The translations under genes and the position numbers were made by a program. Source: Microcoleus vaginatus WJT46-NPBG5 (GTDB lineage Bacteria; Cyanobacteriota; Cyanobacteriia; Cyanobacteriales; Oscillatoriaceae). From it: 64,000 nucleotides of DNA. Where the stretch lies: the NCBI GenBank assembly GCA_019359355.1, contig JAHHHM010000006.1, positions 62,001 through 126,000 of the forward strand. The letters are read 5' to 3'. The notes below the pieces were generated by a model that was not told where the DNA came from, searched no databases, and saw only the letters and a program-made list of their open reading frames with translations. Of the stretch, positions 18,336 to 27,748 are shown piece by piece. Each line of letters starts with the position of its first letter. Position 1 is the stretch's first letter.

Positions 18336-19112
18336 ATGAGCACAGGTGAACCGGAAAACATGGCAGAACTTTTCCAAGTAGGCAACACAGTCATCCAAGC
18401 GCATGAAATCCCCTCGCTCTTGAATCGCTATCAGTTAATGCCCCAACTTTTGCGAGGCATTATTATTGACCAAGCGATCACCGGCATCACTTGCACTGAC
18501 GAAGAGCGTCAAGCAATCATCCAACAGTTTTACCAGCAGCACCAGCTGAGTTCTGCCCAAGCACGGGACGCTTGGCTGCAAAATCAGGGGATGACCCAAG
18601 CGCAAATGGAAGAGTTCGCAGTTCGCCCCCTATTGTTAGAAAAATTTAAAACAGCTACTTGGGGAGCCAAAGTAGAATCCTATTTTCTCACCCGCAAGGG
18701 CAGCTTAGATCAAGTCGTTTATTCTCTGATCCGCACCCAAGATCCGGGAATGGCTCAAGAAATTTATTTTCGCATCTCAGAAGGCGAACAGTCTTTTACC
18801 GAGCTTGCCAAAGAATACTCTCTAGGCCCAGAAGCCCGCACAGGTGGGTTATTAGGGCCGGTTCCCCTTTCTCAGCCTCACCCAGCCATCAGTAAACTTT
18901 TATCTGTCAGTAAACCCGGTCAGCTCTGGCCGCCACGCGTTCTGGCAGAATGGTTTGTGATTATTCGATTAGAAAAATTCCTACCGGCTCGCTTAGATGA
19001 ATCGATGCGCCGTCACCTGATTGACGAAATGTTTGACAACTGGATCAAAGAGCAGATCCAGCAGGTCAGACCTTTGCAATCTCTTTTGTCAGCAACTCCA
19101 ACTTCAGCGTGA
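18336..19112 (+). CDS. Parvulin-type peptidyl-prolyl isomerase, cytosolic
   Basis: 258 residues. The N-terminal SurA/PrsA-like helical region (about 10-115; LLNRYQLMPQLLRGIIIDQAI, then EERQAIIQQFYQQH) precedes a parvulin domain (about 125-225) with FTELAKEYSLGPEARTGGLLGPVPL, the conserved PPIC core. There is no signal peptide or lipobox, unlike SurA and PrsA, so it should act in the cytosol. The next genes encode an HlyB-like exporter and HlyD; a cytosolic parvulin upstream of such a pair suggests a chaperone that keeps the export substrate unfolded. The start could also be the ATG 24 nt downstream (MAELFQ). Spacing to the exporter is 375 bp. Confidence 0.87.
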   Translation: MSTGEPENMAELFQVGNTVIQAHEIPSLLNRYQLMPQLLRGIIIDQAITGITCTDEERQAIIQQFYQQHQLSSAQARDAWLQNQGMTQAQMEEFAVRPLLLEKFKTATWGAKVESYFLTRKGSLDQVVYSLIRTQDPGMAQEIYFRISEGEQSFTELAKEYSLGPEARTGGLLGPVPLSQPHPAISKLLSVSKPGQLWPPRVLAEWFVIIRLEKFLPARLDESMRRHLIDEMFDNWIKEQIQQVRPLQSLLSATPTSA

Positions 19113-19487
19113 TTAAAACAGTTAATTGTGGCGTCCCAATCACTACCGACCGCGACAAGTATTTAGAACCAAGCCAATACAAATCTTTTTGAGTCAATCG
19201 GTTTCAAGCAATTCCAATCTCCTCTAAATTTGCCAGCAATCATAAAATTCCACAAATTCTACACCCAACACAAAAGCGCTTTCATTAACGCTAAAATGCT
19301 TGAGGGTGGATGGCTGATTGTAAAAGCTGTATTTTGCCAAGCCGGCAAAATTACTGAAATGGGGCATCATAACGAGAATCGCCTTGGAATTCGTTGAGAT
19401 TTGTTGACATAGAGAGCAACAAATAATGGCTTAAAGTTACCATCGGATGAAAGCGACCCACCCGAAGCCAAGTTCAAAACTTCCGGT
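19113..19487. other. Intergenic region upstream of the HlyB-like exporter
   Basis: 375 bp, no gene seen. It probably holds the promoter of the exporter-adaptor pair: a TTGACA hexamer is present near 19404, but no good -10 partner at the right spacing, so no promoter is called. No terminator follows the parvulin gene, so read-through is possible. Confidence 0.5.
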
Positions 19488-22400
19488 ATGACCCAAACAG
19501 TTTCCCCGTCTCAAATTCCTGCTTTTTTGGCGCAAACGGCCCCGTTCGATCGGCTGGGAGTAAATGCTTTACAAGCGATTGCAGCCAAATGCCAACTCCT
19601 GCGTTACCGCACGGGGCAACCAATCTTTGAACGTGAAAAAATGCCCACTCAGGTGGTCATGATTTATCAGGGGCAAGCGCGATTGTTAGGCTATGACCAG
19701 CGCATCCAGATGCCCGTCAGCTTAAAATTAGTAGGTTCAGGAGAAATTTTAGGCTGGGCCGGCTTGGTGCGAAACGTACCATGCGAAACAGCGATCGCCT
19801 CTACAGAAGTCGTATGTATCAGCCTTTCAGCCGCAGACTTTTTAGCCTCCCTAGACGCAGAACCCGTCCTGAGCCAAGCCTTTCGTGAGCGCCCCGCCCT
19901 TAGCGAAGTTTTTGAACTCTTGAGTGCAGAACTCCAGCGCAGAGCCGATGGAGTCGCAAACCTCAAAGACTTAGCGTTCCGAATTTGGGAAGATTCGGTT
20001 GTCTTAAACTTACCATCCGGCCAGCTGAATCTCGCCAAATTAGACCCTAATCGGGTCTGGTTAGTCAGCAGTGGCGAAGTCGGAGATTTCCCCACAGAAA
20101 GCCGGCTGTCTCTTGACGGCTCACAGCGTGTCTTATCTGTGCCCGGAAAAAGAGGAGCCAGATTGCTTGGTTTGCAGTTTCAAACGGAAATGACAAGCCA
20201 AGCAGCCCCAGAAGTAACAATTATCCAGGACTCAGTCCCACTCGACGGGATCACCGCCGGCCTAGAGCGGTTACCGCCAACCCCCACCTACCAAATTACC
20301 GACGCTCCGCCACGTCCTCCAGAGCCGGAACCAGACCCTTTCGCACCACGGGCGAAATACCCGTTTGTCAAGGGAAGTGGACCCATTAATGCGCCCTTAG
20401 CTTGCTTTCAAATGTTAAGCAAGCATACCGGCGTTACATTTCGTAAGGACATCATTCGCCGGGTCCTCGATGGCCAGATGAAAACCAAAGGGCAAATTTC
20501 TTTACAAACCTGCGGAGCTGTAGTAGAGATGATGGGACTGCGTGCCCAACTGGTGCAAGTTCCTGCTACAGCAGTAAACCGGCTCAAAGCACCTGCCCTG
20601 ATTAGCTGGAAGGATAGCTTTGCCATCCTTTACAGCATCACTGAAAAAGAGCTGGTCATGGCCGTGCCAGAGACCGGCATTATCAAGAAGGTTCCCAAGG
20701 AATTTATAGAAACCTGGGGGGAAGTCGGGCAGATACTGCTGCTACAAGTTCCTCAAGGTGAGCGAAAGGAAAAGTTCAGCCTTAACTGGTTTATTCCAGC
20801 AGTTATTAAATATCGCGGCGTCTTAAGCCAAGTCTTCATTGCTTCATTCTTTGTCCAGCTGTTCGGGTTGGCCAACCCGCTGATCACCCAGGTCATCATC
20901 GATAAAGTGCTGGTACAGCGCAGTATCGAAACCTTAGATGTTTTGGGGTTCTTTTTGCTGGGTGTAGCGCTATTTGAAGCCCTGCTGACCGCCCTACGAA
21001 CCTATTTATTTGTGGACACCACGAACCGGATTGACCTGAGTTTGGGTTCGGAGGTGATTAACCATTTAGTCCGCCTGCCACTGAACTACTTTGACAACCG
21101 GCGCGTCGGCGAACTGGCCGGTCGGATGAATGAACTCGAAAGAATTCGGCAATTTCTCACCGGCACAGCCCTGACGGTGGTACTCGACGCCGTCTTTTCA
21201 GTGGTCTACATCGTCGTCATGTTCATTTACAGTTGGATACTGTCAATTGTGGCATTAGCGACGGTGCCCTTATTTGCCGCCTTAACCCTGCTGGTATCTC
21301 CGATCATCCGCCAGCAGTTACGCAGAAGGGCCGAACGCTACGCGGATGCAGAATCCTATCTTGTTGAAGTCCTTAACGGGATTCAAACCGTCAAAGCGCA
21401 GAACATTGAACTGCTAGCCCGGTGGCAATGGCAAGAGCGTTATGCGCGATATGTCAGTGCCGGTTTTCAATCGGTATTAACCTCTAGCACCGCCGGCTCA
21501 GTTAGCGGCTTCTTACAAAAACTCTCAGGCTTACTCATCCTGTGGGCTGGGGCGCATTTGGTCTTGAACAATGAGCTGAGTTTGGGCCAATTAATCGCAT
21601 TCCGGATTATTTCAGGCTACGTCACTAGCCCACTGCTGCGGTTAGTCCAGCTATGGCAGAATTTCCAAGAAACAGCGCTCTCGATCGAACGACTCAGTGA
21701 TATTCTGGATGCGCCCTTAGAAGCTGACGCAGATAATAGGAATAATATTCCCCTGCCGGAGATTCAAGGAAATGTCAAATATGACGGCGTTTCGTTCCGC
21801 TTTGCCGCCGCTGGAGCGCTGCAACTGGTTAATATCAACCTAGAGTTTCCAGCCGGCAAATTTGTGGGCATTGTAGGTCAAAGTGGCTCCGGTAAAAGTA
21901 CCTTGATGAAGTTGCTACAGCGCCTTTATGACCCACTCTCTGGTCGCATTCAAATTGATGGGTACGATATCACGAAAGTAGAACTGTATTCCTTGCGCCG
22001 GCAGATAGGCATGGTTCTCCAAGACACCCTGCTATTCAATGGCTCCGTCCAAGAAAATATCGCCCTCAACAACCCAGAAGCTACCACAGAAGAAATTATT
22101 GAGGCTGCAAAAATTGCCTTCGCCCACGAGTTTATTATGTCTCTGCCAAATGGCTATAACTCAGTCGTAGGAGAGCGGGGTTCAGGTCTATCTGGGGGTC
22201 AGAGACAGCGAATTGCCATCGCCCGCACGGTATTGCAAAACCCCAAACTGCTTATTTTAGATGAAGCAACCAGTGCCCTCGATTACGAGTCAGAACGACA
22301 AGTGTGTGAAAACTTGAGGGTTGCCTTTAAGGGGCGTACCGTCTTTTTCATTACTCACCGGCTCTCCACCGTGAGGAGTGCAGATGAGATATTAATGATG

Positions 22401-22499
22401 GCTCAAGGTTCTGTCGTCGAGCAAGGCACCCACGACGAATTAATGGCCCTGAAAGGGCTTTACTATTGCCTCTATCAGCAACAGGAGTCACAGCTGTGA
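19488..22499 (+). CDS. HlyB-like type I secretion ABC exporter with N-terminal cNMP-binding and degenerate C39 domains
   Basis: 1003 residues. Order: cyclic-nucleotide-binding-like domain (about 10-145); linker with a Pro-rich stretch (TPTYQITDAPPRPPEPEPD); C39 peptidase-like domain (about 295-420); six-helix ABC membrane domain (about 440-725); nucleotide-binding domain with Walker A GQSGSGKST near 800, signature LSGGQ near 901, Walker B LLILDEATSALD and H-loop FITHR. In the C39 region the usual DCGxAC reads NAPLAC, so the catalytic Cys is Ala, and the His of the dyad is not apparent. This matches the non-proteolytic C39-like domain of HlyB, which binds RTX cargo, and fits the RTX gene upstream. 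The architecture resembles Synechocystis sll1180. GTG of hlyD overlaps the stop. Confidence 0.94.
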   Translation: MTQTVSPSQIPAFLAQTAPFDRLGVNALQAIAAKCQLLRYRTGQPIFEREKMPTQVVMIYQGQARLLGYDQRIQMPVSLKLVGSGEILGWAGLVRNVPCETAIASTEVVCISLSAADFLASLDAEPVLSQAFRERPALSEVFELLSAELQRRADGVANLKDLAFRIWEDSVVLNLPSGQLNLAKLDPNRVWLVSSGEVGDFPTESRLSLDGSQRVLSVPGKRGARLLGLQFQTEMTSQAAPEVTIIQDSVPLDGITAGLERLPPTPTYQITDAPPRPPEPEPDPFAPRAKYPFVKGSGPINAPLACFQMLSKHTGVTFRKDIIRRVLDGQMKTKGQISLQTCGAVVEMMGLRAQLVQVPATAVNRLKAPALISWKDSFAILYSITEKELVMAVPETGIIKKVPKEFIETWGEVGQILLLQVPQGERKEKFSLNWFIPAVIKYRGVLSQVFIASFFVQLFGLANPLITQVIIDKVLVQRSIETLDVLGFFLLGVALFEALLTALRTYLFVDTTNRIDLSLGSEVINHLVRLPLNYFDNRRVGELAGRMNELERIRQFLTGTALTVVLDAVFSVVYIVVMFIYSWILSIVALATVPLFAALTLLVSPIIRQQLRRRAERYADAESYLVEVLNGIQTVKAQNIELLARWQWQERYARYVSAGFQSVLTSSTAGSVSGFLQKLSGLLILWAGAHLVLNNELSLGQLIAFRIISGYVTSPLLRLVQLWQNFQETALSIERLSDILDAPLEADADNRNNIPLPEIQGNVKYDGVSFRFAAAGALQLVNINLEFPAGKFVGIVGQSGSGKSTLMKLLQRLYDPLSGRIQIDGYDITKVELYSLRRQIGMVLQDTLLFNGSVQENIALNNPEATTEEIIEAAKIAFAHEFIMSLPNGYNSVVGERGSGLSGGQRQRIAIARTVLQNPKLLILDEATSALDYESERQVCENLRVAFKGRTVFFITHRLSTVRSADEILMMAQGSVVEQGTHDELMALKGLYYCLYQQQESQL

Positions 22500-24148
22500 A
22501 ATCTGATTCAGTATTTGATCAACCCGTCATTTTAGAGCAGCCAGCGATTTGGTCGCAAGTCTTCGTTTGGCTGATTGTAGGCGTAACAGCATCGGGTCTG
22601 ATTTGGGCAGCGGTTGCTAACGTTGAGCAAGCCATCCCCGCCACAGGCAAATTGGAACCAAAAGATGCCCCTAGAGAAATAAGAGCACCCACGGGCGGAG
22701 TTGTCCGTGAGGTTCTCGTTGACGACGGAGACTTTGTTAAACAAGGCGAAATCTTACTGACGTTTGACCCCACCTCACCCGAAGCTGATGTAGGATCTTT
22801 GAGAAATCTCAAAGAATCGCTGATTCGCGAAAATCAGTTTTACTCCTCAGTAGATGGCACTAGCCCCGCCGGCAAAGGCTCCGATTTACAATCACTCACC
22901 AAACTGCGCGAGAACTTAATCACACAAAATCAATATTACCAAGCGCTGGCGAATGAACCCGATGGGCTAGTCGGCGGCAGCGGCGCATTTGACGCCACCC
23001 AAGAGCGACTTTTAGGAGCCAGCCGCGCCGAGTATCAGTCTCGCGTCCAGGCCGCCCGTTTGCAAGTTCAGGAATTGGAGAAACAGCTTTCCCAAACTCA
23101 AGGACAATTATCATCAGCCCAAGAGCGATTAGCATCGGCTAGGCAACAAATCCCAAAAGCTCAAATCCAATTAGCAACGGCTCAAAGACGAATTGAAACG
23201 CTCCAGCAACAAAAAGCCAAGTCTGAAGAGGTGCTAGAGCTGAATCGACAGATTCTCTCCCAGGTATCGCCATTGGTAGAAGAAGGGGCGCTCTCTAAGC
23301 TGCAACGTCAGCGTCAAGAGCAAGAAGTCTTAACTCGCCAAGCTGCCGTTCTCTCAGGTGAATCTGATCTGCTGAGCAGCCTGAATGATATTGAAACGCG
23401 GCAGCGGGAACTGTTGACCAGTCAGGATGAAATCACGGCACGCCAAGCTGAGGTAAATCGGCTTAGCGATGAAGCGCAGCGCATTGTCGTGCAAATTGAA
23501 CGGGCGAAGCAAGAATTGCAAAATACACAAGAGTTGTCGAGAAAAGACGTTCTCACGAAAATTTCAGACAATGAAAAGCAAATTGCAGAAATTGATTCCC
23601 AATTAGGAAAGTCTAAGCTGGAAAATCAAAAAACGATGGCCCGGATAGAAGGGGAGCTGACAAAGGCTCAACAAGCTCTTCAATATCAAGAATTACGGGC
23701 ACCTGTGAGCGGTTACGTGTTCGACCTCAAAGCATCATCCGGGAGTGTGGCAAGGGAAACGGATCAAGAGCCGATTCTCAAGCTGATTCCCAATGATAAG
23801 CTGCTCGCCAACGTATATATTCAAAACAAGGATATTGCGTTAGTGAAAGAAGGAATGCCGGTGGATGTCAATATTGAAGCGTTCCCGGCAATGGAATTTG
23901 GGACGATTGAAGGCAAATTGCTCTCGATCGGCAAAGATGCTTTGCCCCCCACTCAAGAACGCCCCTTCTATTCTTTCCCAGCAAAAATTGAACTGGATCG
24001 CCAGTATTTTAAGGTAAGTGATAAACAGATTCCCATCCAGTCAGGGATGGCAGTCCAAGCGACGGTTAAGATCGGTAAGCGGACTGTGATGGAGATGTTC
24101 CTGGATCGGATGAACCGAAAAGTGAAGACTTTAGAGACGGTGAAGTAA
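22496..24148 (+). CDS. HlyD-family periplasmic adaptor of type I secretion system
   Basis: 550 residues from GTG 22496, chosen because AGGAG lies 8 nt upstream and GTGA overlaps the exporter stop; an upstream in-frame TTG exists. Membrane fusion protein linking the ABC exporter to an outer-membrane TolC channel. One TM segment near residues 18-40, lipoyl half-motif with APTGGVVREVLVDDGDFVKQGE, a very long coiled-coil hairpin (about 165-395; many Gln/Glu/Leu heptads), the second lipoyl half ELRAPVSGYVFDLKASSG, and a C-terminal beta domain (IPIQSGMAVQATVKIGKRTVMEMFLDRM). No TolC gene is in the window, so a shared chromosomal TolC is expected. Confidence 0.94.
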   Translation: MKSDSVFDQPVILEQPAIWSQVFVWLIVGVTASGLIWAAVANVEQAIPATGKLEPKDAPREIRAPTGGVVREVLVDDGDFVKQGEILLTFDPTSPEADVGSLRNLKESLIRENQFYSSVDGTSPAGKGSDLQSLTKLRENLITQNQYYQALANEPDGLVGGSGAFDATQERLLGASRAEYQSRVQAARLQVQELEKQLSQTQGQLSSAQERLASARQQIPKAQIQLATAQRRIETLQQQKAKSEEVLELNRQILSQVSPLVEEGALSKLQRQRQEQEVLTRQAAVLSGESDLLSSLNDIETRQRELLTSQDEITARQAEVNRLSDEAQRIVVQIERAKQELQNTQELSRKDVLTKISDNEKQIAEIDSQLGKSKLENQKTMARIEGELTKAQQALQYQELRAPVSGYVFDLKASSGSVARETDQEPILKLIPNDKLLANVYIQNKDIALVKEGMPVDVNIEAFPAMEFGTIEGKLLSIGKDALPPTQERPFYSFPAKIELDRQYFKVSDKQIPIQSGMAVQATVKIGKRTVMEMFLDRMNRKVKTLETVK

Positions 24149-24251
24149 AAAAAGTAAGGGAGTGATGAATAATGGGTAATTGGGGATTTTCTCCCTCTCC
24201 ACGTCCCCTTGTCCCCTTTCCACTACTCCCTTGTTGAGGGCTTGTGCGTCA

Positions 24252-24803
24252 ATGAATATTTTGCCCACCGAAATTCCAGATGTTTTAATTGTTGAGCCTA
24301 AGGTGTTTTCAGACGCCAGAGGCTTTTTTTTTGAAAGTTTCAACCGGCAGGTGTTTGCCGAGAAAACCGGCGTTAATGCTGAGTTCGTCCAAGATAACCA
24401 CTCCCGTTCCGCCCAAAATATCTTGCGGGGTTTGCACTATCAAATTCAACAGCCGCAAGGAAAATTAGTGCGGGTAGTTGTTGGTGAAATCTTTGACGTG
24501 GCAGTTGATATCAGAAAAAATTCCGCCAGTTTTGGCAAATGGGTGGGGTGCTGGCTGAGTGCTGAAAATTGCCGGCAACTGTGGATACCACCTGGGTTCG
24601 CTCATGGCTTTTTGGCGGTTTCCGAAGTCGCTGAGGTGTTGTACAAAACAACAGAATACTACGCGCCCCAGTATGATCGGTGTATTCTATGGGATGACCC
24701 GGATATTGGGATTGACTGGCCGCTTAACGGTGCTTCGCCGATTTTATCGGCTAAAGATGAAGCCGGCAAGGCTTTCAAAGTAGCAGACTTGTTTGAAAGT
24801 TGA
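24252..24803 (+). CDS. rfbC: dTDP-4-dehydrorhamnose 3,5-epimerase
   Basis: 183 residues from the ATG at 24252, the normal RmlC length; an upstream TTG at 24180 would add 24 non-conserved residues, so it is rejected. RmlC converts dTDP-4-keto-6-deoxyglucose to dTDP-4-keto-rhamnose. Motifs: VFSDARGFFFESFN, QDNHSRS, LRGLHYQIQQPQGKLVRV with the catalytic His, VDIRKNSASFGKWVG, and IPPGFAHGFL (cupin core). It is the first of rmlC-rmlD-rmlA, which supply dTDP-L-rhamnose to the neighbouring glycosyltransferases. Gap to rfbD 80 bp. Confidence 0.95.
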   Translation: MNILPTEIPDVLIVEPKVFSDARGFFFESFNRQVFAEKTGVNAEFVQDNHSRSAQNILRGLHYQIQQPQGKLVRVVVGEIFDVAVDIRKNSASFGKWVGCWLSAENCRQLWIPPGFAHGFLAVSEVAEVLYKTTEYYAPQYDRCILWDDPDIGIDWPLNGASPILSAKDEAGKAFKVADLFES

Positions 24804-24883
24804 AAATGATCAGTAGAATCAGGCCGGGATTAGAAAATTAAAGACTGGCAGGGAAAAATTTACCCTTTACTGTTGACTTTTTT

Positions 24884-25771
24884 ATGCAGCGAATTTTAAT
24901 CACCGGCATTCATGGGCAACTGGGTCAAGAATTGCAGCGCACGCTTGCCCCAGTTGCGGACGTTACGGGTGCCGGTCGCGATACCCTCGATTTAGCCGAT
25001 CCAGACGTTGTTCGCCGATTTGTGGGCGATCTGAAGCCAGATGTGATTGTGAATGCCGGCGCTTATACGGCTGTCGATAAAGCGGAAAGCGAAGCGGAAC
25101 TGGCTACGGCGATTAATGCGACTGGCCCTGGTATTTTGGCCAAAGAAGCCCAACAGTTGGGGGTGAGGCTGATTCACATTTCCACAGATTACGTTTTTGA
25201 TGGCGAAAACAGCCGGCCTTACTTGGAAACTGACCCAACGAACCCGCTAGGGGCTTACGGTCAGTCTAAACTGGCAGGAGAAGAGGCGATTGGGGCAGCC
25301 GGCGGACAAGCGATTATCCTCAGAACGGCTTGGGTTTATGGAGTGGGGGGCAAAAGTAATTTTGTGAAAACCATGCTGCGATTGGGTGCTGAACGTGAGG
25401 AATTGCGGGTGGTGGCCGATCAAGTGGGCAGTCCAACTTGGACGGGGGATCTGGCAAATGCGATCGCTCAGCTTATTTCCCAAATGAGTCCAGAAATTGC
25501 CGGCATTTATCACTACACGAACAGCGGCGTCGCCAGTTGGTATGACTTCGCTGTGGCCATTTTTGAAGAAGCAAAAGCGCTGGGTTTTCCCTTAAACGTT
25601 CAACGCGTGATTCCCATTACCACCGATCAATATCCAACGCCGGCAAAGCGTCCCGCTTATTCTGTCCTCTCCTGTGCGAAAATAACGGCAGTTCTGGGAA
25701 CCCACCCCCCTCATTGGCGGAACGGACTTAGGAATATGCTTGCAGAACTATCCAATACTCCTAAGTCTTGA
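24884..25771 (+). CDS. rfbD: dTDP-4-dehydrorhamnose reductase
   Basis: 295 residues; NADPH-dependent last step to dTDP-L-rhamnose. Rossmann motif ITGIHGQLGQEL at the N-terminus, DVIVNAGAYTAVDKAE, STDYVFDG, catalytic Tyr-x3-Lys in YGQSKLAGE (Tyr near 125, Lys near 129), and the DQVGSPTWTGDLA substrate-side motif typical of RmlD. Length matches the family. It follows rmlC and precedes rmlA by 37 bp, in an apparent operon. Confidence 0.95.
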   Translation: MQRILITGIHGQLGQELQRTLAPVADVTGAGRDTLDLADPDVVRRFVGDLKPDVIVNAGAYTAVDKAESEAELATAINATGPGILAKEAQQLGVRLIHISTDYVFDGENSRPYLETDPTNPLGAYGQSKLAGEEAIGAAGGQAIILRTAWVYGVGGKSNFVKTMLRLGAEREELRVVADQVGSPTWTGDLANAIAQLISQMSPEIAGIYHYTNSGVASWYDFAVAIFEEAKALGFPLNVQRVIPITTDQYPTPAKRPAYSVLSCAKITAVLGTHPPHWRNGLRNMLAELSNTPKS

Positions 25772-25808
25772 ATGAATTTCTAAATCCCTAACCCCTAGTC
25801 GCTAAAAT

Positions 25809-26882
25809 ATGAAAGCTCTGATTCTCTCTGGCGGTAAAGGAACTCGTTTGCGCCCCCTCACTTACACCGGCGCAAAACAGTTAGTTCCAGTTGCTAATAA
25901 GCCGATTTTGTGGTATGGAATTGAAGATATTGTTGCCGCCGGCATTACGGATATTGGCATTATTATCAGTCCAGAAACCGGCCAGGAAGTCCAAGCAAAA
26001 ACCGGCAACGGCGAACGTTTTGGGGCGAATATCACTTATATTCTGCAAGAGCAACCGGCTGGTTTGGCCCACGCCGTCAAAATCGCTCAGCCTTTTTTAG
26101 GCGATTCTCCCTTCATTATGTATTTGGGAGATAATATTATCCAAAGCGAGTTGGCAACCTTTTTAAATACTTTTAAAAAGCAACAGTTGGATGCCTTAAT
26201 TATGTTGCGGCGGGTTGCCAATCCCAGTGCATTTGGGGTTGCAAAAGTAGATGAAAATGGGCGGGTTTTGCAACTAATAGAAAAACCTAAAGATCCTCCT
26301 TCTAATTTAGCGCTCGTTGGGGTTTATTTCTTTGCCAGCACAATTCACGACGCAATTGCAAATATCCAACCCTCAGCGCGTGGGGAATTGGAAATCACAG
26401 ATGCGATTCAAAAACTGATTGATCGGGATCAAAAAGTAGAAGCTTGTACTCTAGAAGGCTGGTGGTTGGATACCGGGAAAAAAGATGATTTACTAGAAGC
26501 CAATCGGATTATCTTAGATACCCAAATCACGCCTTCTATTGAGGGAGACGTTGACGAGAAAAGTCAGATTATTGGGCGAGTAAAAATTGGCGCTGGTACT
26601 AAAGTCGTTAATTCCTCAATTCGAGGGCCGGTGATTATTGGGAGTGACTGCTATTTAGAAAATTGCTTTATTGGCCCTTATAGCAGTATTGCTGATGGGG
26701 TAACTCTGATTGAGGCCGACTTGGAACACAGTGTGATATTGCAGAAAGCGACAATTGCCGGCATTCACCAGCGGATTGTGGATAGTGTAATCGGTCAGAG
26801 AGCGCAGTTGGGCGTCGCCCCCCGCCGCCCGAAAGCTATCCGGTTTATGATTGGGGATGACTGTCAAATTGAATTGGCGTGA
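25809..26882 (+). CDS. rfbA: Glucose-1-phosphate thymidylyltransferase, long form
   Basis: 357 residues, longer than the about 290 of the common RmlA. It makes dTDP-glucose from dTTP and glucose-1-phosphate. The nucleotidyltransferase domain has LSGGKGTRLRPLTYTGAKQLVPVANKP at the N-terminus, MYLGDNII and GWWLDTGKKDDLLEAN. Residues about 245-350 add a left-handed beta-helix (repeats such as GRVKIGAGTKVVNSSIRGPVIIG), the StrD-like long form. The stop overlaps the next start by 4 nt (GTGA at 26879). rmlB, the 4,6-dehydratase needed between RmlA and RmlC, is not in the window. Confidence 0.94.
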   Translation: MKALILSGGKGTRLRPLTYTGAKQLVPVANKPILWYGIEDIVAAGITDIGIIISPETGQEVQAKTGNGERFGANITYILQEQPAGLAHAVKIAQPFLGDSPFIMYLGDNIIQSELATFLNTFKKQQLDALIMLRRVANPSAFGVAKVDENGRVLQLIEKPKDPPSNLALVGVYFFASTIHDAIANIQPSARGELEITDAIQKLIDRDQKVEACTLEGWWLDTGKKDDLLEANRIILDTQITPSIEGDVDEKSQIIGRVKIGAGTKVVNSSIRGPVIIGSDCYLENCFIGPYSSIADGVTLIEADLEHSVILQKATIAGIHQRIVDSVIGQRAQLGVAPRRPKAIRFMIGDDCQIELA

Positions 26883-27748
26883 TCTACCTGGTTACGGTTA
26901 ACTATTATTCCACAGGACTGCTGGAAAAACTCATCACGTCAATTGAAGAAAATCAGAATATTTTCTATCAAATCGTGATTGTAAATAATTCCCCGGCTGA
27001 TTTATCTATTCATTCTTTAAAGAATGGTAGAGAAATCGTAATTTTGGATGCCGGCGAAAATATCGGATTTGGGCGAGCTTGCAATTTAGGGCTGAATTGG
27101 GTTTACGATCTAGATCCCCAAGGGATTGTATGGATTATAAATCCTGATGCTTTTTTATTAGAAAACTCGCTCAAACAAGCCTGCGAATTTGTAGAAGCTA
27201 ACCCAGAAGTTTCTATCACCGGCACCAGTGTTTACGAACCCAACGGGAACGTTTGGTTTGCCGGGGGGCAATTTGCACCAGAAAAGGGGACAATTATTGC
27301 CGATGAAGGGGTATTACCCGGTGATTGTTCGCCATACGTGCCGGTAGACTGGGTAACAGGATGCAGTATGCTGATTAACCTCAAGCATTTTCCTGAATGC
27401 CCTCAATTCGATTCAGACTACTTTCTTTACTATGAAGACTTTGATTTCTGCCGGCGCTATGCAAAGCAGGGACATCTCATCGTTTTTACCTGTGACATTA
27501 AAATCATTCACAACCCTTCCTCAATTACCAGCCGTCACCCGGATTTAAAGCAGCAACACAGTATTTACAGTTATCTTCTGGCTCTAGAAAAACATACGAG
27601 TCCCAGTGTATTATTTTCTAGACTAGCGAAGATTTTTTTATCAGCGCTGATTTCCCTGCCGGTGAAACCCAAACCGGCACGAAACAAACTCAAAGGTGTG
27701 GTGAAATATTGCAAGCGAGTGCTGCCGCTGTGGCCAATCCACTTCTAA
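26879..27748 (+). CDS. Family 2 glycosyltransferase, rhamnosyltransferase-like
   Basis: 289 residues from a GTG overlapping the rfbA stop. GT-A motifs: LVTVNYYSTGLLEKLI, GENIGFGRACNLG (typical of the WbbL/WsaF-like rhamnosyltransferase branch), the metal site WIINPDAFLL, and YYEDFDFCRRYAKQG with the catalytic acidic residue. Coupling to the dTDP-rhamnose operon makes dTDP-rhamnose its likely donor (inference from context and motif). Its 3' end overlaps the next gene by about 40 nt if that gene starts at the TTG. Confidence 0.9.
   Translation: MIYLVTVNYYSTGLLEKLITSIEENQNIFYQIVIVNNSPADLSIHSLKNGREIVILDAGENIGFGRACNLGLNWVYDLDPQGIVWIINPDAFLLENSLKQACEFVEANPEVSITGTSVYEPNGNVWFAGGQFAPEKGTIIADEGVLPGDCSPYVPVDWVTGCSMLINLKHFPECPQFDSDYFLYYEDFDFCRRYAKQGHLIVFTCDIKIIHNPSSITSRHPDLKQQHSIYSYLLALEKHTSPSVLFSRLAKIFLSALISLPVKPKPARNKLKGVVKYCKRVLPLWPIHF

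Noticed and set aside
19404-19440. Sigma-70 promoter of the HlyB-like gene
   Set aside because: A TTGACA is present but no fitting -10 hexamer lies 16-18 nt downstream.
24180-24251. N-terminal extension of RmlC
   Set aside because: Starts at a TTG and adds 24 residues unlike any RmlC; the ATG at 24252 gives the normal length.
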